Source of the DNA: Fragilariopsis cylindrus CCMP1102
Taxonomy: Eukaryota > Bacillariophyta > Bacillariophyceae > Bacillariales > Bacillariaceae
Assembly: GCA_900095095.1 (NCBI GenBank)
Contig: FMBT01000323.1
Span: forward strand, 186,001 to 250,000
Direction of reading: 5' to 3'
Length of the DNA: 64,000 nucleotides
Shown here: positions 21,706 to 33,808 of the stretch, piece by piece
How the letters are laid out: every line of letters begins with the position of its first letter
How positions within the stretch are numbered: the stretch's first letter is position 1
Translations under genes and position numbers: made by a program
Notes under the pieces: model-generated
What the model was told of the DNA's origin: nothing
The model's input: only the letters and a program-made list of their open reading frames with translations
The model's database searches: none

Positions 21706-24242
21706 ATAAATATCTAATAATAAGTAATATTAATAATACAAATGCACTTATATACAGTAATGCATATCTTCTTTTTAAAAGTCAAAAAAATCATCTAAGC
21801 CCGCGTTCGTTCTGTTCTTCTCTGGTCTCCGTCTAGTCTCAGGCTGTGGATCTATATCGGTGAACACATAGCTGCACCGGCCTCAGAGCCTTATCTAGTT
21901 TCTAGATCAAACTCCGTCATTATGGATCACTCTAGCTTTCGGCGCACCCATCTTCTTTTAAGTGCTATCCAGTGGGATAGGTCCTGATCGAGAACTGGGT
22001 TCAGGAGGGAGTATAACTGGACTCCTTGCAGTTGGTCTACGCTATACTCATAATCGACCTCGTTGCAAAACGTAGGTGAGCGGCTGTTGTCTTCTTCGTT
22101 TGTCAATGTCGATGTCGTTATTCGTACCTGTCTGTCAATCAAGTTTTGCGGTAGAACATTTTGAGATTGTTGCTCCCCCCCCCCCCCGGCGCGAGTAGTG
22201 GCAATACTAAAGTCTCCTTTCATTCCCTCTGCGTACAATAATGCTTGCTTCCTTGCTTCAAACGAAGATGATTCGAATTCGGTTCGATTCGATTCGATTC
22301 ATTCTATTGGAACCAATCGAATCGAATCGAATCGAATCGGGTCGAATCGGGTCGAATCGGGTCGAATCGAATCGAATCGGGTCAGTCCTTCAATCCATTC
22401 CGATCTTCTAATGGATAAAATTACGTATTTCAAGGTACAGCACTGTCACAGTTTGACGTCACAACTCACTTATAACTCAGCTACAGGAAATGGTAACATC
22501 ATTACTGTAGTACATCTAAGTTCTTCTTTCTATATACCGTATTAAACCATAGGTAGTGAAAGAAACCAGAATTCAGTTGGTAGTTACAATACTGTATACA
22601 ATTGGTTGTTCAATAATAATCATCTCTTTCTTCGCATCATCAGGTCATTTTTTTGTTGAAACACGACTGACTATTCACCGTAGTAAGCAATGATCTACGG
22701 TATGATGCTTCCTACTTCGTGTTCCGTTCACTATAATTTGTCACCTTTAGCTGTTATAACTAATGAGTCATGTTGCGAATGAAGGTGGTGATGCCATGAT
22801 GTCATATAATGATATTTTTAATCTTGATTTTGGTCTCAGCTTCTCAAAAACGCATACACGTTTTAGGTGTACTGTACATGCACCCAGGCACACAAGGCAA
22901 TCCTCGCTTTTTCTTCACATACATATGGGTTGGGTTGTTTGCTAGAGTGTACGTGTTACTGTATTGTGATATGTTAAAGACAAAAATATCATTATCAATA
23001 GATCATGCAATATATATGGCATGTACCATCCATAACAAACGATGCACAATAACTAGATTGACTGACTCAGATTTTAGAACTAATCGTATTTATTTTCACA
23101 TACATTCTCGTCGAGTCGTATTGCTGCCGTACGGCTCGAAACTCTAGTCGTAACAAGTTTATTCGTACAATTATTTTTTATTCTATTCGTCGATTAACAT
23201 TTCATACAAAAACTTGAAACGTTCTTTGATGTGTTTTTTCCTTCCTCATATCGCATACAGCACTGGTAAGACCAAAAACCATTCGCCATTTCCTGCATTA
23301 CGAGTAAAATAAATTATGTGTAGGATACAATTGTACTTAATATTATAATATAATATTACTTTATATAGGGTTACAAATATGATAGTCATGCATGGCTTAT
23401 ATGTTATCAATATATATAACCTATAATTTATTCTGATATATTAATATTATGACAACTCCTACTACTACGTAGATTGATTCACGATACAAAAAACTGTGAT
23501 ACGTGTGTGAATTGAATGATGTGTTCATCAAGCAAGATTACTATTATTGCATTGATGTGTGAATTGAGCGAACCCGCGACTACGTTTTAAACATTATTTA
23601 TAATCAATCAGTAATCGAAAGCGAATTTTTCCTTGAGGAATTATATGACGACGCTAACAAGAAAGAAAATTAATTTACGACGGGTTTGAACATTGTATAC
23701 CATATTAATATAAGACAGCACGAGTGATGTTCTCCTGTCGCGTGATTTGATCGAGTATATATATCATTATAATGTACGCACACAATAGTCATTTCACTTC
23801 TCCGAATAGAACAACACCTTGTTACACTGGTACAGTACTCAGTACGTGGCAAATAAAGATTGCTTAGAAAAGACATTATAATTTTATTTAGGTGCACGAT
23901 TAGACTACTTAGACACACTCAAACATTTTTCATGGCGTAACAAAGTTCAACATGGAGCGTCGTACTGTAGTTCGCAAACGCGATGCGAGATCTCATTTTT
24001 TTTATTACAATAATGCAATCAATCCTCGCATTTATATCGACAAAAAATAATAATATATATAGGGATTCTATTTGCTTCATTCGTCCTTTACCACTGGAAC
24101 ACTTCTTACGACTATCTTACGTAAAAAATTCAAGACAAAAAATATTCTATCACTTATCGGCATTCATTAATCCTTATTCCTACTTCTCACATAATCCGAT
24201 ACAACACAAATAAATAAACACAAACAAAATAAATAAAACAAA
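21706..24242. other. Long intergenic region with GAATC repeats and no supported gene
   Basis: About 2.5 kb. It contains a 13-base C run (22175-22187), an array of GAATC/TCGAA pentamers in both orientations (22270-22382), and AT-rich DNA from 23160 to 24200. Several 60-110 codon frames exist on both strands, but none shows a family motif, a credible start or steady codon use. Confidence 0.5.
22270..22382. repeat. GAATC/GATTC pentanucleotide array
   Basis: Runs of gattc followed by runs of gaatc and gggtcgaatc, so the array can fold back on itself around 22300-22325. Confidence 0.85.
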
Positions 24243-25043
24243 ATGTGTCTACCAAGAACAAATACGAATACCAGTACTCCACTAACACATATATCGAATA
24301 ATATCATGATTAAGCATCGTCTTATGAAAGCTAAAATGTTTGCCAGTCAAGTCCAATCACAATCACAAGCACAGCAACAGTTATTGTCTTCAACAATGAA
24401 GATGATCAATAATGATAATACTAATTCTGATACTGATACTGACGTCAGTAGGTGTGTACGATTTAATAATGATGTTATTGTTGTACCATTTGAAAAAGTT
24501 ACTATTCAAGAAAACAAAGAAACACCAAACAATATATGGTATACTACAACTGAAATGAAACAAATAAAAAAGGAATCACGTGAAATTGCATCATCCTATC
24601 GTAAATTAGGAGGAAATGGAGATACTGATACAGCTACTGAATATCGTGGATTTGAAAATTGTACAGCAATAAGACAAAAACAAAAGATAATGTCCAATAG
24701 ATGTGTTGTTTATGCATACGAACAAGGTTTTAATGCCAATGAGATTGCTACTATATATTCAAAAACGAATAAATGGTCCAGTGAGGTTGCATTCTTACAA
24801 GCTATACATGATTATATGAATGTGTATGATTGTGCATCACAGCTACGAACACAATCAGAAACAATTGCACTGCCATCAATATCATCCATGATTCCACCAC
24901 AACCACATCCATTTGCTATTGAAAGTGTTATGGTGATGCAAAGAAAAAAGAAACGTCAACGTGCAGCACAAGCACAAGCACAACAATTATTTGCATCACC
25001 TACACATACACAAGAACGAAGTGTTCGACAACGTGTTTGTTAA
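24243..25043 (+). CDS. RVxF/RGxE-family protein, paralogue 1
   Basis: An intact 266-codon frame with ATG at 24243. It starts with a polar Gln/Ser-rich stretch, then has the short motif SRCVRFNNDVIVVPFEKV (residues about 69-86), an acidic-aromatic segment (NIWYTTTEMKQIKKESREIA), EYRGFENCTAIRQKQKI, and a helical block ending in WSSEVAFLQAIHDYMNVY. The tail is Pro/Gln-rich and basic. The same order of motifs (V-R-F, W-Y..E, R-G-x-E, S..A...A..DY) occurs in the genes at 40501 and 44946. K/R-x-V/I-x-F resembles the RVxF docking motif for protein phosphatase 1, but that role is an inference. I know this type of protein only as hypothetical proteins of diatoms; the biochemical function is unknown. 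No signal peptide or membrane segment. Confidence 0.7.
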   Translation: MCLPRTNTNTSTPLTHISNNIMIKHRLMKAKMFASQVQSQSQAQQQLLSSTMKMINNDNTNSDTDTDVSRCVRFNNDVIVVPFEKVTIQENKETPNNIWYTTTEMKQIKKESREIASSYRKLGGNGDTDTATEYRGFENCTAIRQKQKIMSNRCVVYAYEQGFNANEIATIYSKTNKWSSEVAFLQAIHDYMNVYDCASQLRTQSETIALPSISSMIPPQPHPFAIESVMVMQRKKKRQRAAQAQAQQLFASPTHTQERSVRQRVC

Positions 25044-28000
25044 AAGTATGTATACCTAGCTATATAATATGAACTAATTCTTGTATTTTAATATAACAAA
25101 TTTTTATTTACAAGAAAAAATATCAAGTACTAAACTCAACCTAGATTAGATTAGATTAGATTAGATTAGATTCCACATACTAGAGTAGTCTTCTGGTACC
25201 ACAATAATTCTTACTTTCCGGAATGTTAATTCATCCCCATTTCAGCCATTCATTCATCCGTGGTCAAGTAACGTTAGTCTCTGGATCACTTGAGTCGAGT
25301 AGTAGGCAGAGTAGATAAAAAGTCAGCCTAATAGTATTGGTAGTTCTCTTTTCTTCGTCCAATTTGTATAAGCAGACGTTGTGGACGCCCATTCTTTATA
25401 TAGTCTATCAGACGTGAAGGCTTACTGTATAGAAGCAATATATACTAGTACAGTACAGACATCGCCGTGAAGTAAATGCTTACAGTACAGCACAGGACAT
25501 GGATATGGCCGTGAAGTAATTGCTTACGCACAGTACAATATGATTTCATAATAATAAAATAATAATATATAAAATTAGTAGTTTAAGTATGTAGAGGCTT
25601 TTATAATCATAAGTACTGTTCTTTGTCCGTCAACACGTCATTGACATAATATTATTGTTAAGTAAAGTATGAACGATAATATTCATAGGCCTTTTTCATT
25701 TTAACGCGTCCATACACAAAAATTGGACTCACTCACTCACTCATTCTCATTATCTGTGATACAAAAGTAGTACATGATATATAAGAGGGCAGGTTAATTA
25801 TATATTGATCAAAAATGCAAACTACCGGTACTACGGCAGCTAGAGTAGCAGAAGAACAATCCAGAAAAGGGATGAGGTTGATTTTAAAATAAAGAATACT
25901 GTACTGGACAGTACATGAAACACATTTCATTTCATTTCATTACACTTCAATTATACAGAGTTCTGTACTGCATTGTAGCTACACAAGTAAGATAGTACTC
26001 ATCACATAAAAATTGGTACTATAATGTATAAGTAAACATATCATCCAGGAAGCAGATGCAATGGTTACATTGTCATAATGTCATGCTGTGGTGCATATAG
26101 TGCAGTGCATCCATACATTATATAGCCAGTGCCACTGTAGTACATATAGCATCAGCATAGCAGGGATAGTTAGGTGATCATTCTACTGTAAACCATTATT
26201 AACTGAATCATGGTTTTCTCCAAGACAAATAGTCATTATTATAAAGTTCATCAAGGTAGTCTCTCTCTCACAAATGTTGTGATTTATCTGTTTACCATTA
26301 TACCATTATAATACTCATGTTCTTCTTGCAGTAAAAGTCATCATCATGCCAGTGAAAAATCCCAGCAACCTTCATCATGCAGTACACTGGATATACCCCA
26401 ACTAAGATAGTTATAACATACCCTCGTGGAAGCCTGCTTTAGAGAGGCACACTAGAATGATTCTGGTGGAAAAAGATATCCTAGAGAGAGAGAGGTATCA
26501 TTATTTGCTACCAAAAGGGGCATGGTAATGGCTGGCTGTTTTTGTGTCTTTGTTTGGGTGATCCTTGCAATTAGCCATTTCATCTGTCACATATCATACA
26601 AAAGGAACAAACAGGGTGAGGAGCAAATACTGCCAACAATAACCAACTAGACTAGCAGTTTGGAAAATAATATCATCATAGACAATTGGTAACACTAGAT
26701 ATTAAGATGGGCTGGGCAGGCAGCACACCCTCAATCTCAAATTAAAACTGTTTTGTTCCTGTAGTTTCACCACAGTGATCACTTACATGACAGTGGGGAA
26801 AGGTCCATTCTTTCAACTAGCAGCAAAAATTCCCTTCCTAGTCAAATTCCATAACTTCTCCTTATAATTCATAGTACAGTATTCACACTGCAGTAGCGAT
26901 GTGGGGAGATAGTTTAGCAAGTGTGCATACAACAAGCAAATAGTAGTACTAAAATATGAGCTATTATTTATAACCTCAACCCTATATGCCATTCATATAT
27001 AGTTCACCAATAGATGAAGATCATTTACCCTATTGAACACATTGCATGGCATTGCAGTATAGTACTAGTTCACACAAAACTTTGCACTCCAATTTCAGCT
27101 AGTATTTACAAGCTAAACAGTAAATGAATGTGCACCACATGAGGTAGTTGAACAGATTGAATTAATGATACTTTATACAAAGCAGATTGCAGTAGAGCTG
27201 GGAGGCAGTATATAGCAAGCGTACACTCACAGAAATATTTGATATATCATAATATCATTTACATATCTATGCTTTTCTCTATGATAGCTACATCAACATC
27301 ACTTTTTACTCTTTCATTTGGTTACAGTAGTTGATCCATCAAATTTTATATCTCTATTTGCTGTGGCAGGCTCTGCACGAAAATGTTGCATTATCAATTA
27401 TTCACAATCAATTTGTGCTTTGCTTTGTGCGTCCTTTCAACTATATACTGTTACACAGAAGAGGAAGGAAATAATTATAGATGGGTGCATGGCGGATGCC
27501 TTTTCTTTTTACAATTCACTTACAATGACATTATTGGTTACTACTATTCTTTATTTGGTTTAGTTGATCAAACAATTGATGGGAGGAGAGAGAGAGAGAG
27601 AGAGAGAGACACACACACACAGACACACAAGGAACGTTTTACAGATATCAAACTTTTATACACAAAACGAATACACACTAAAATGGGCCAGCAAGAAAGC
27701 AGTAGCTATTAACACATGCGATCGATATTGGAATACCTTACGAGCATGGATCGCGAAACAAATCAAGACAAAAACGATATAATATGATGAAACTATTTTG
27801 ATATTTATTTATTTGGCTTGGCTTGGCTTGGCTTGGCTTGGTGCTAGTATGTTCCATCAACCTACCGTACGTCCCGTCATATTCTGTTCTATTTCTCTTT
27901 CTCCCATTCTTCAATCCATCAAAACCGTATTATATTGAGATTTATTAACGGTATGTATGTATTTTTCCTTTCTCACTCTCTCTCTCTCTCTCTCATCCTT

Positions 28001-28193
28001 CTTCCGTCCAACCCAACCCAATCTAATCTTTATTTTGATTTCCTTCTCAAATCGTTGTTGTTGTTGCATTCGACTATTTGAGAGTAAAGTTTGATTCAAT
28101 CAGATAGAATAGACAGCGCGGGTTTTGTTTTCATTATTTCATTCCTACATTTTATTTATTTCTTTGCAGCCTTGCGCATTTTTTAAATCTCTT
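25044..28193. other. Long intergenic region rich in simple repeats
   Basis: About 3.1 kb without a supported gene. It includes a GATTA pentamer run (25143-25171), a CATTT run (25922-25942), a (GA)n run followed by (AC)n (27586-27628), a GGCTT run (27816-27841) and a (CT)n run (27975-27994). A 72-codon frame ending at 27782 contains a plausible C-terminal piece (TCDRYWNTLRAWIAKQ), but nothing upstream supports a gene. The stretch 25950-27300 has an unusually even base order with many tactgta and agtac words. Confidence 0.45.
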
Positions 28194-28481
28194 TTACACT
28201 GGATTTATTGGGACTAAATTTTTGGGTGGTTTGGGTAATAAACCAAATTTACCTAATATCCATGCCATTCGATCCGATGGTTGTGCACCCACCGATAACC
28301 AATATTTTAAACGATCTTCCTTTAACCGTATTTCTTTCATCCACCTAAATTTGCGATAGGATTATAGGTACCTAATATTTCGATATGTTTCCCATCCGTG
28401 GTGCTTTGAATTAGCAACTACCATTCGATAAAATGGTGAATGCGTTCGACCAAAACGTTGTAATCGTAATCGTACCACCAT
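28194..28481 (-). CDS. Small ribosomal subunit protein bS16, probably mitochondrial
   Basis: A component of the small subunit of bacterial-type ribosomes. ATG at 28481 gives [26 protein letters not shown], an almost canonical bS16 start, and the second half gives [21 protein letters not shown] and [11 protein letters not shown], again canonical. Between them the frame must change three times (near 28408, 28395 and 28335) to read [22 protein letters not shown] and MKE; each change equals one missing base beside a short A or G run. Total length, about 97 residues once the shifts are allowed for, is normal for the family. There is no N-terminal extension, as is usual for mitochondrial bS16; diatom plastid genomes commonly keep their own rps16, which supports a mitochondrial role. 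A working gene read through assembly errors seems more likely than a pseudogene, because the amino-acid sequence is so well kept. Confidence 0.85.
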
Positions 28482-29508
28482 TTTTCTTTCTTCTTCTTAT
28501 TTCGTGTTCTTTATTATATGAATATACGAATGAATTATTTTTTAATGAGATTTGATTTAATTCTTTAATTTAAAAATTCAATTCAATTCAAATTCAAATT
28601 CAAATTCAAAAGTCGATATCGTTATTATGGCTAGATGGATAGATAGGTGATTGGTTAAGCTTAATAATACAGATACGGTACACGAAGGATAGTAAACGAT
28701 GGTCGTTCGTTTTCGTTGATTGCAGTGATGTGATGATGATGCTGATGATGATGTTGTGTAGGACTACGATTAGTATCAACTAGTAGTAGTACGATACAAT
28801 GCAGCGCAAGCACAATTTTTTGTGGTGTTGGCGTGATTGATTGATTCATTCGATTCATTCGATTGTTGATTCAATTCGGGGGAGGGGGCGGTAGGATCTT
28901 CTTCCTGCGAACAATAATTCCGAATCTCATATGCACGAATGAATGAATGAATGAATAAAATCATGGCATGTCATCGATAGATGATAAAATAAACGGAATC
29001 TCAGACTACTTATAATGTTTGAAAATCACGTACATTTGATAAGTAGAAATTACAAATTAAAGACATGACGAAATTCCTTTTTTTTCGGATTTATTTAATT
29101 CACGAATGCATCATCATTCGATAAAACGCATCCACGTGGTTGTTGAAGCACACAGCAAGTTCCCTTTTTTAATTGCTCTTGCTTGTCGTGTTTTTGTACG
29201 TGCGTTCATGAGTATTGTTCTTTTTTTTGTTAACTTCCAAAAAGTCTTCCTAAAAGTACCGCAAACATCAGGCGAGAGCAATTGCTTCCTGAAGACCCAC
29301 CCTCTCCACCTCACGGCCGATCGATCCATCACTCAAACCTTGCTTGAAAAAGATACTCTATTACTGTAGCTAATCTACCAAAAGTCACAACCGTACTCTT
29401 TCCATTACATATACTGATCCCCGCTAGAAAATCGAAATACTGTAGATAGCTATAAGTACACCATCCCCCATTGGCTTGCTACTCAAACAAAAAACAAAAA
29501 GAAACAAA
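28482..29508. other. Divergent intergenic region between bS16 and ispH
   Basis: No gene supported. It contains an ATTCAA hexamer run (28577-28609), ATG-type trinucleotide repeats (28725-28755), ATTCG/GATTG simple repeats (28840-28870) and a GAATG run (28938-28957). It should hold both promoters, as bS16 and ispH start away from each other. Confidence 0.45.
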
Positions 29509-30637
29509 ATGAAATTCTCTACTGCCGCAGTATCTTTATTCCTATTGGGTTCGAATGTATGTGATGCCTTTTCTCCTGCTTCCATCACCTCATCATCGTC
29601 ATCATCCGCTTTATTCTCAACAACAGAAACACCCAAACCAGCACCAAAGAAACAAGCTGGTGGGATGAGTCAAAAAAAAGAAGATCGATTAGGATTTATG
29701 AAAAATCCACAATATCATCGTAGAGGGTTTAAAGATCAACGTAGTCAGGTCGAAGAAGAAATGGTATCAACCTATAAAGCTGATCTAGTAGAAGATTTAA
29801 AAGCTACGACTAATTATATGATTGAAAAAGAGGGTGTTAAAATGTATTTAGCCAAAGATTTTGGATTTTGTTGGGGTGTCGAACGATCGATTGCCTTAGC
29901 CTATGAAGCGGTCGATCATTATTCCGGTGAGAATAAAAAGACCTTACATATCACTAATGAATTAATTCATAATCCCGAAGTCAATGATAGTTTAGAAGCA
30001 AAGAATGTGAATTTAATAGTAAAAAATGATGCCACTGGTGAAAAGGATTTTTCTACGATTCAAGAAGGGGATGTGGTGATATTACCAGCCTTTGGTGCCT
30101 CGTATGAAGAAATGGAACTGTTTGATAAAAAGGTACGTACATTTAATACGTGTTTCTATTCTATTAAGAGGAAGCGGGAAATACTAGAAGTAGAGAAGAG
30201 CCGTACGTTGTGTGTGTGTGTGTGTGTGTGCATATACATCGAATGGGAAAGAACGAGTCCGTGATACTGAACGGCACGGATCATACCGACATCGATATTG
30301 TTGTTGGAATTGCCATGTCCCCATTACATCGCATCGCTGTCCCCATTACACCATATCACATTTATCGAATGAGAGGAGGAAACATGACCAGATGATGTCG
30401 ATGATGACAACGATTCTAACAAGAACAAGAAGGACCAACCCTATCGACGTACCGAAAAGTTGGGAATGTGATATGATGTGAAGCAAAGGAAAAGGACGGC
30501 ACGGCATGGCATGGCATGGCACGACGGCTAATGCTGTTGCTGTTGCTGTTGCTCTTCTACTCATTCCGAAAGAAGAAGTGCACATGAGAGAAGGAGACAC
30601 ACAATACGCTCGCATGCATGTTCACCACCAGTCACAA

Positions 30638-30668
<31 letters not shown>

Positions 30669-31898
30669 CATACATAACGCTGCATGTACGGCAACAATGC
30701 TACTGTTGCTATTGCTGCTTCTTGTTTTCTGCTAATAAAAGAGGTGCTGGGCGGAAAGCGCACGAGAACAGGACTAGGACAGGAAGAGAACCCCCCCCCC
30801 CCCCCCCCACACACAACACACACCGCCTGCCTTTTTCTGGTTGTTATGCATCTCCATCGTATCGTCACCATTACCAGCCCTCTTGGTCTTGCTCTCTTCC
30901 CCACCCATCTTATCTTTCGTCGATTTTTTTTGTTTTGTTACTGTACTTTACTCATTAATGCTTTTCTCACACACATATTGATTGATTCCCTCCCTCCCTC
31001 TCTATCTTCCCCCTCATTTCCACTCTATTTTTTGAAACAATATATACCACAATAATAAATAAAATTAAAATAAAATAAACAGAATGTTGAAGTTGTTGAT
31101 ACGACATGTCCATGGGTATCAAAGGTATGGAATGCAATTGATGCACATCAACGTAAAGGATTGACATCCATTATGCATGGAAAATATGAACATGAAGAAA
31201 CGATAGCAACATTATCATTCTGTACAGATTATATTTGTGTTAAGAATATGGATGAAGCACAAATGGTCGTAGATTATATCTTAGCTGAGGATGATGAAAA
31301 GAACAAGGCAGAGTTCTTAGAATATTTTAAGTATGCAATTTCAGATGGATTTGATCCAGATACGATGTTAGATAAGGTTGGATTAGCAAATCAAACAACT
31401 ATGTATAAGAAGGAAACAAAAGCAATTGGACAATTATTTCAAAAAGCATTAATGAAACAACATGGTCCAGCGGAGGTTGATCAACATTATTTGGAATTCG
31501 ATACGATTTGTGATGCGACACAAGAACGTCAGGATGCTGTATCAGAACTTGTTGATAATGCTACCGAATATGGATTAGATTTTATTTTAGTTGTTGGTGG
31601 ATGGGATTCATCTAATACAGCACATTTATTAGAAATCCCGCATAAAGCTGGTGTTCGATCATTCCATATTAATCGCGCTGATTGTATCACTGCTGATAAT
31701 ATGATTACTCATCGTACTGTTGAGGGTAAAGTTGTTACAGAAAAATTCTTACTTACACTTGATGATGATGCAGAAGAAAAGGATGTCATTTTGGGTGTTA
31801 CATCAGGTGCATCAACACCCGACGGTAGTGTCCAAGATGCATTAAGTCAAATCTTTTTCTTAAAACAAATGGCAAGCAAGAAATTATTAAAAAATTAA
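29509..31898 (+). CDS. ispH: 4-hydroxy-3-methylbut-2-enyl diphosphate reductase, plastid precursor
   Basis: The last enzyme of the plastid MEP pathway; it reduces HMBPP to IPP and DMAPP using a [4Fe-4S] cluster. ATG 29509 starts a signal peptide (MKFSTAAVSLFLLGSNVCDA) followed by FSPAS, the diatom-type Phe junction of a bipartite plastid targeting sequence, then a Ser/Thr-rich transit region. The three cluster cysteines are in AKDFGFCWGVERS, VDTTCPWVSKVW and DTICDATQERQ; HITNELIHNP and HGKYEHEET supply conserved substrate-binding His. The residue VGGWDSSNTAHL block and SGASTPDGSVQD close the active site. The intron 30133-31082 (GT-AG, phase 0, 950 bp) is much longer than the other introns here. 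The protein of about 479 residues matches the long plant/cyanobacterial form rather than the ~316-residue bacterial form. The frame is intact throughout. Confidence 0.95.
30133..31082 (+). other. Long 950-bp intron of ispH
   Basis: Donor AAG|gtacgt and acceptor aaacag|AAT keep the frame (FDKK|NVEVVDTTC). It holds a (GT)n run (30208-30231), a (TA)n run (30653-30669), an 18-base C run followed by CA repeats (30791-30825) and GGCAT/GGCAC repeats (30497-30522). Confidence 0.85.
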
Positions 31899-32689
31899 AT
31901 TAACACAAACACAAACACACAAACTGAATAAATAAATAAAAATACGAAGACAGCCAGAGAGGTTGTGGTCATACCTCCCCGATCCCTTTGAAGCCGATCT
32001 TTTTTTACGCGATTGACAAACGAAAGCGCACACAACACAACACACTCACGATCAAGACGATTGACTGATTGATTGGTTGATTTTGATATTTAAATATGAC
32101 AACGATAACAACATACATGAATGCATACGTATCCCCGATGAAATTGAAAAAAAGGTAGTAGCAATAATGATATATAATTAAGTACATCATCTAATCTATC
32201 TAATACAAGCACGTAACTATTGAATAGGTCATACTGTACAACTACTGTAGGGAAACCATGAACCACCAGGACATTTCAATTTCTTTGCATGTCTGGTGTT
32301 TGGAACTTTTAGTTGTAGAGGCACAACAGCCAGTAGGAGTAACAGTACAATTTTTATTTCTAGGACCTATATACAGTACCCCCCCCCCCCCCCCCTTTAT
32401 TGTTTTACTGCAGCTTCTTTGGATAGTGCCTGCCACTTTTCCATAACGTTCACAAGTAGTACAGAATGATGACGTTCAACACACAAACAGAGATACAAAT
32501 AAATATAGATTATGTATTACTATAGTAGTTGAGTTTAATTTTTTTAAAGTACTTTTTGTATAATTTTTATAGATATGTATATTCTCTTTCTTTCTCTCTT
32601 GTTGTAGAAATCTTACTGAACGTAAATGCACACTTCTTCTACGACGGCACTACTGTTACTAGAGTATTCCTAGAAACTAGACGATACGT
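31899..32689. other. Intergenic region between convergent genes with a 17-base C run
   Basis: No gene supported. A run of 17 C lies at 32379-32395. The remainder is AT-rich with short repeats of aataaa and caaacacaaac immediately after the ispH stop, probably its 3' end region. Confidence 0.5.
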
Positions 32690-33808
32690 TTATTGACCAC
32701 GATCTGATCTTCCACCGGCTCCGCCCACACCATCAGCATTCGAAAGTCGTGTCCTTCCTACTCTGGATACTTGTGAACAAATAAATCCAAGGGACCCTCG
32801 TTTGCGGCATGTCAAACTAGGTCGACAATTACAACTATCTGCATCTGCTGGATCACAACTCGCTCCCGAACACTCTTCAACTTCTTCAACCGGTGGTGGT
32901 GGAACTTCTTCCTCAACAACAACCGGTGGTGTTGTTGGTGCTGTGGTTGGTCGCAACGAAGACGTAGGTGCAGGAGGCGTTGTGATTATATTTGGATTTT
33001 GAGCATCGGGACAATCATTAGCAGTAGCTACTACACACAAGTAGGTTGTATTTGGTCCATTCCCATTTATATTCCCAGTACAAGTACATTTTGTAGCACG
33101 TTCTAATTGGACACCATAACAACATACTTGATCGGATGGTAAGGCACATTTCGTGGCGGCCATTCCCGATGATGTACTATATAATATAATACACACAATA
33201 TATATATAGTATATATAGTGGTGCGTTACATGTACAAAGGTAGTTGTATGGAGATTGAAGGAAAACAAATAAAATATATTATGTATGAGTGTGACAATAC
33301 ATAAAAACCTGTTTGTTCTTCACAAAAAACGAAAACAATTTCATACGGTACGTAATTTTGGACCAACTTACGGTAAATTCGTGGAACAGGTGTCGGATGA
33401 TAATCCCGATCCACCAGTATTAATTGGTGGTTCTTCTTCATTGACAAGTGCAGATTTCACTGTCACGATTAAATTTTGTCCTGCAGCACAATGTTGTCCA
33501 ACATCACATGCAAAAAACATTTCGGTACCGCCGGGACTACCATCCTCTTCCGTGAATGTATATGATGCTGGACTTGCATTACCAATATTGATAGAACCAT
33601 CCATAGAACAAGCATTGGTGGGATGAATGTTAGCATTATGGAATCCAACCCAATTGAATTCAATTGTATCACCTACTTTTGCATCTATTGTTTGAGGTCC
33701 ATTGTAGGGAAGTACCCAGTCAGAAATAACAATTGTTTCAGCATTTACTACTCCCGCTGTGCTCAATATTGCAACGGCGAATGCAATACAAATGCTTGCG
33801 GCTGTCAT
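32690..33808 (-). CDS. Secreted cupredoxin (phytocyanin/stellacyanin-like) with Pro-rich linker and Cys-rich tail
   Basis: ATG 33808 gives a clear signal peptide (MTAASICIAFAVAILSTAGVVNA). The blue-copper domain follows: VGDTIEFNW, FHNANIHP (first His ligand) and FFACDVGQHCAAGQNLIVTV, where Cys and His are copper ligands. The axial position, usually Met in plantacyanin-type proteins, is Gln here, as in stellacyanin. Intron 33177-33371 (GT-AG) joins SSDTCSTNLP to TSSGMAATKC. Exon 2 adds a Cys-containing segment (CALPSDQVCCYGVQLE), a Pro/Thr/Glu linker (TTPPAPTSS to PPPPVEEV), and a compact Cys-rich tail (CSGASCDPADADSCNCRP, LTCRKRGSLGFICS). About 307 residues, frame intact. It is probably an extracellular or cell-wall electron carrier or copper-binding protein. 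No GPI-type hydrophobic C-terminus is visible. Confidence 0.8.

Noticed and set aside
21927-22238. 103-codon minus-strand frame with a Gly run
   Set aside because: It covers a 13-base C run, has no family features, and contains no supporting splice or start context.
27318-27782. Plus-strand frames ending in a plausible WNTLRAWIAKQ piece
   Set aside because: The frames pass through (GA)n and (CA)n runs, lack a credible start, and no upstream exon was found; too weak to call a gene.
30206-31055. Several frames of 60-150 codons within the ispH intron
   Set aside because: All consist of GT, CA, TA and C-run repeats read in various frames; the flanking exons join exactly in phase.
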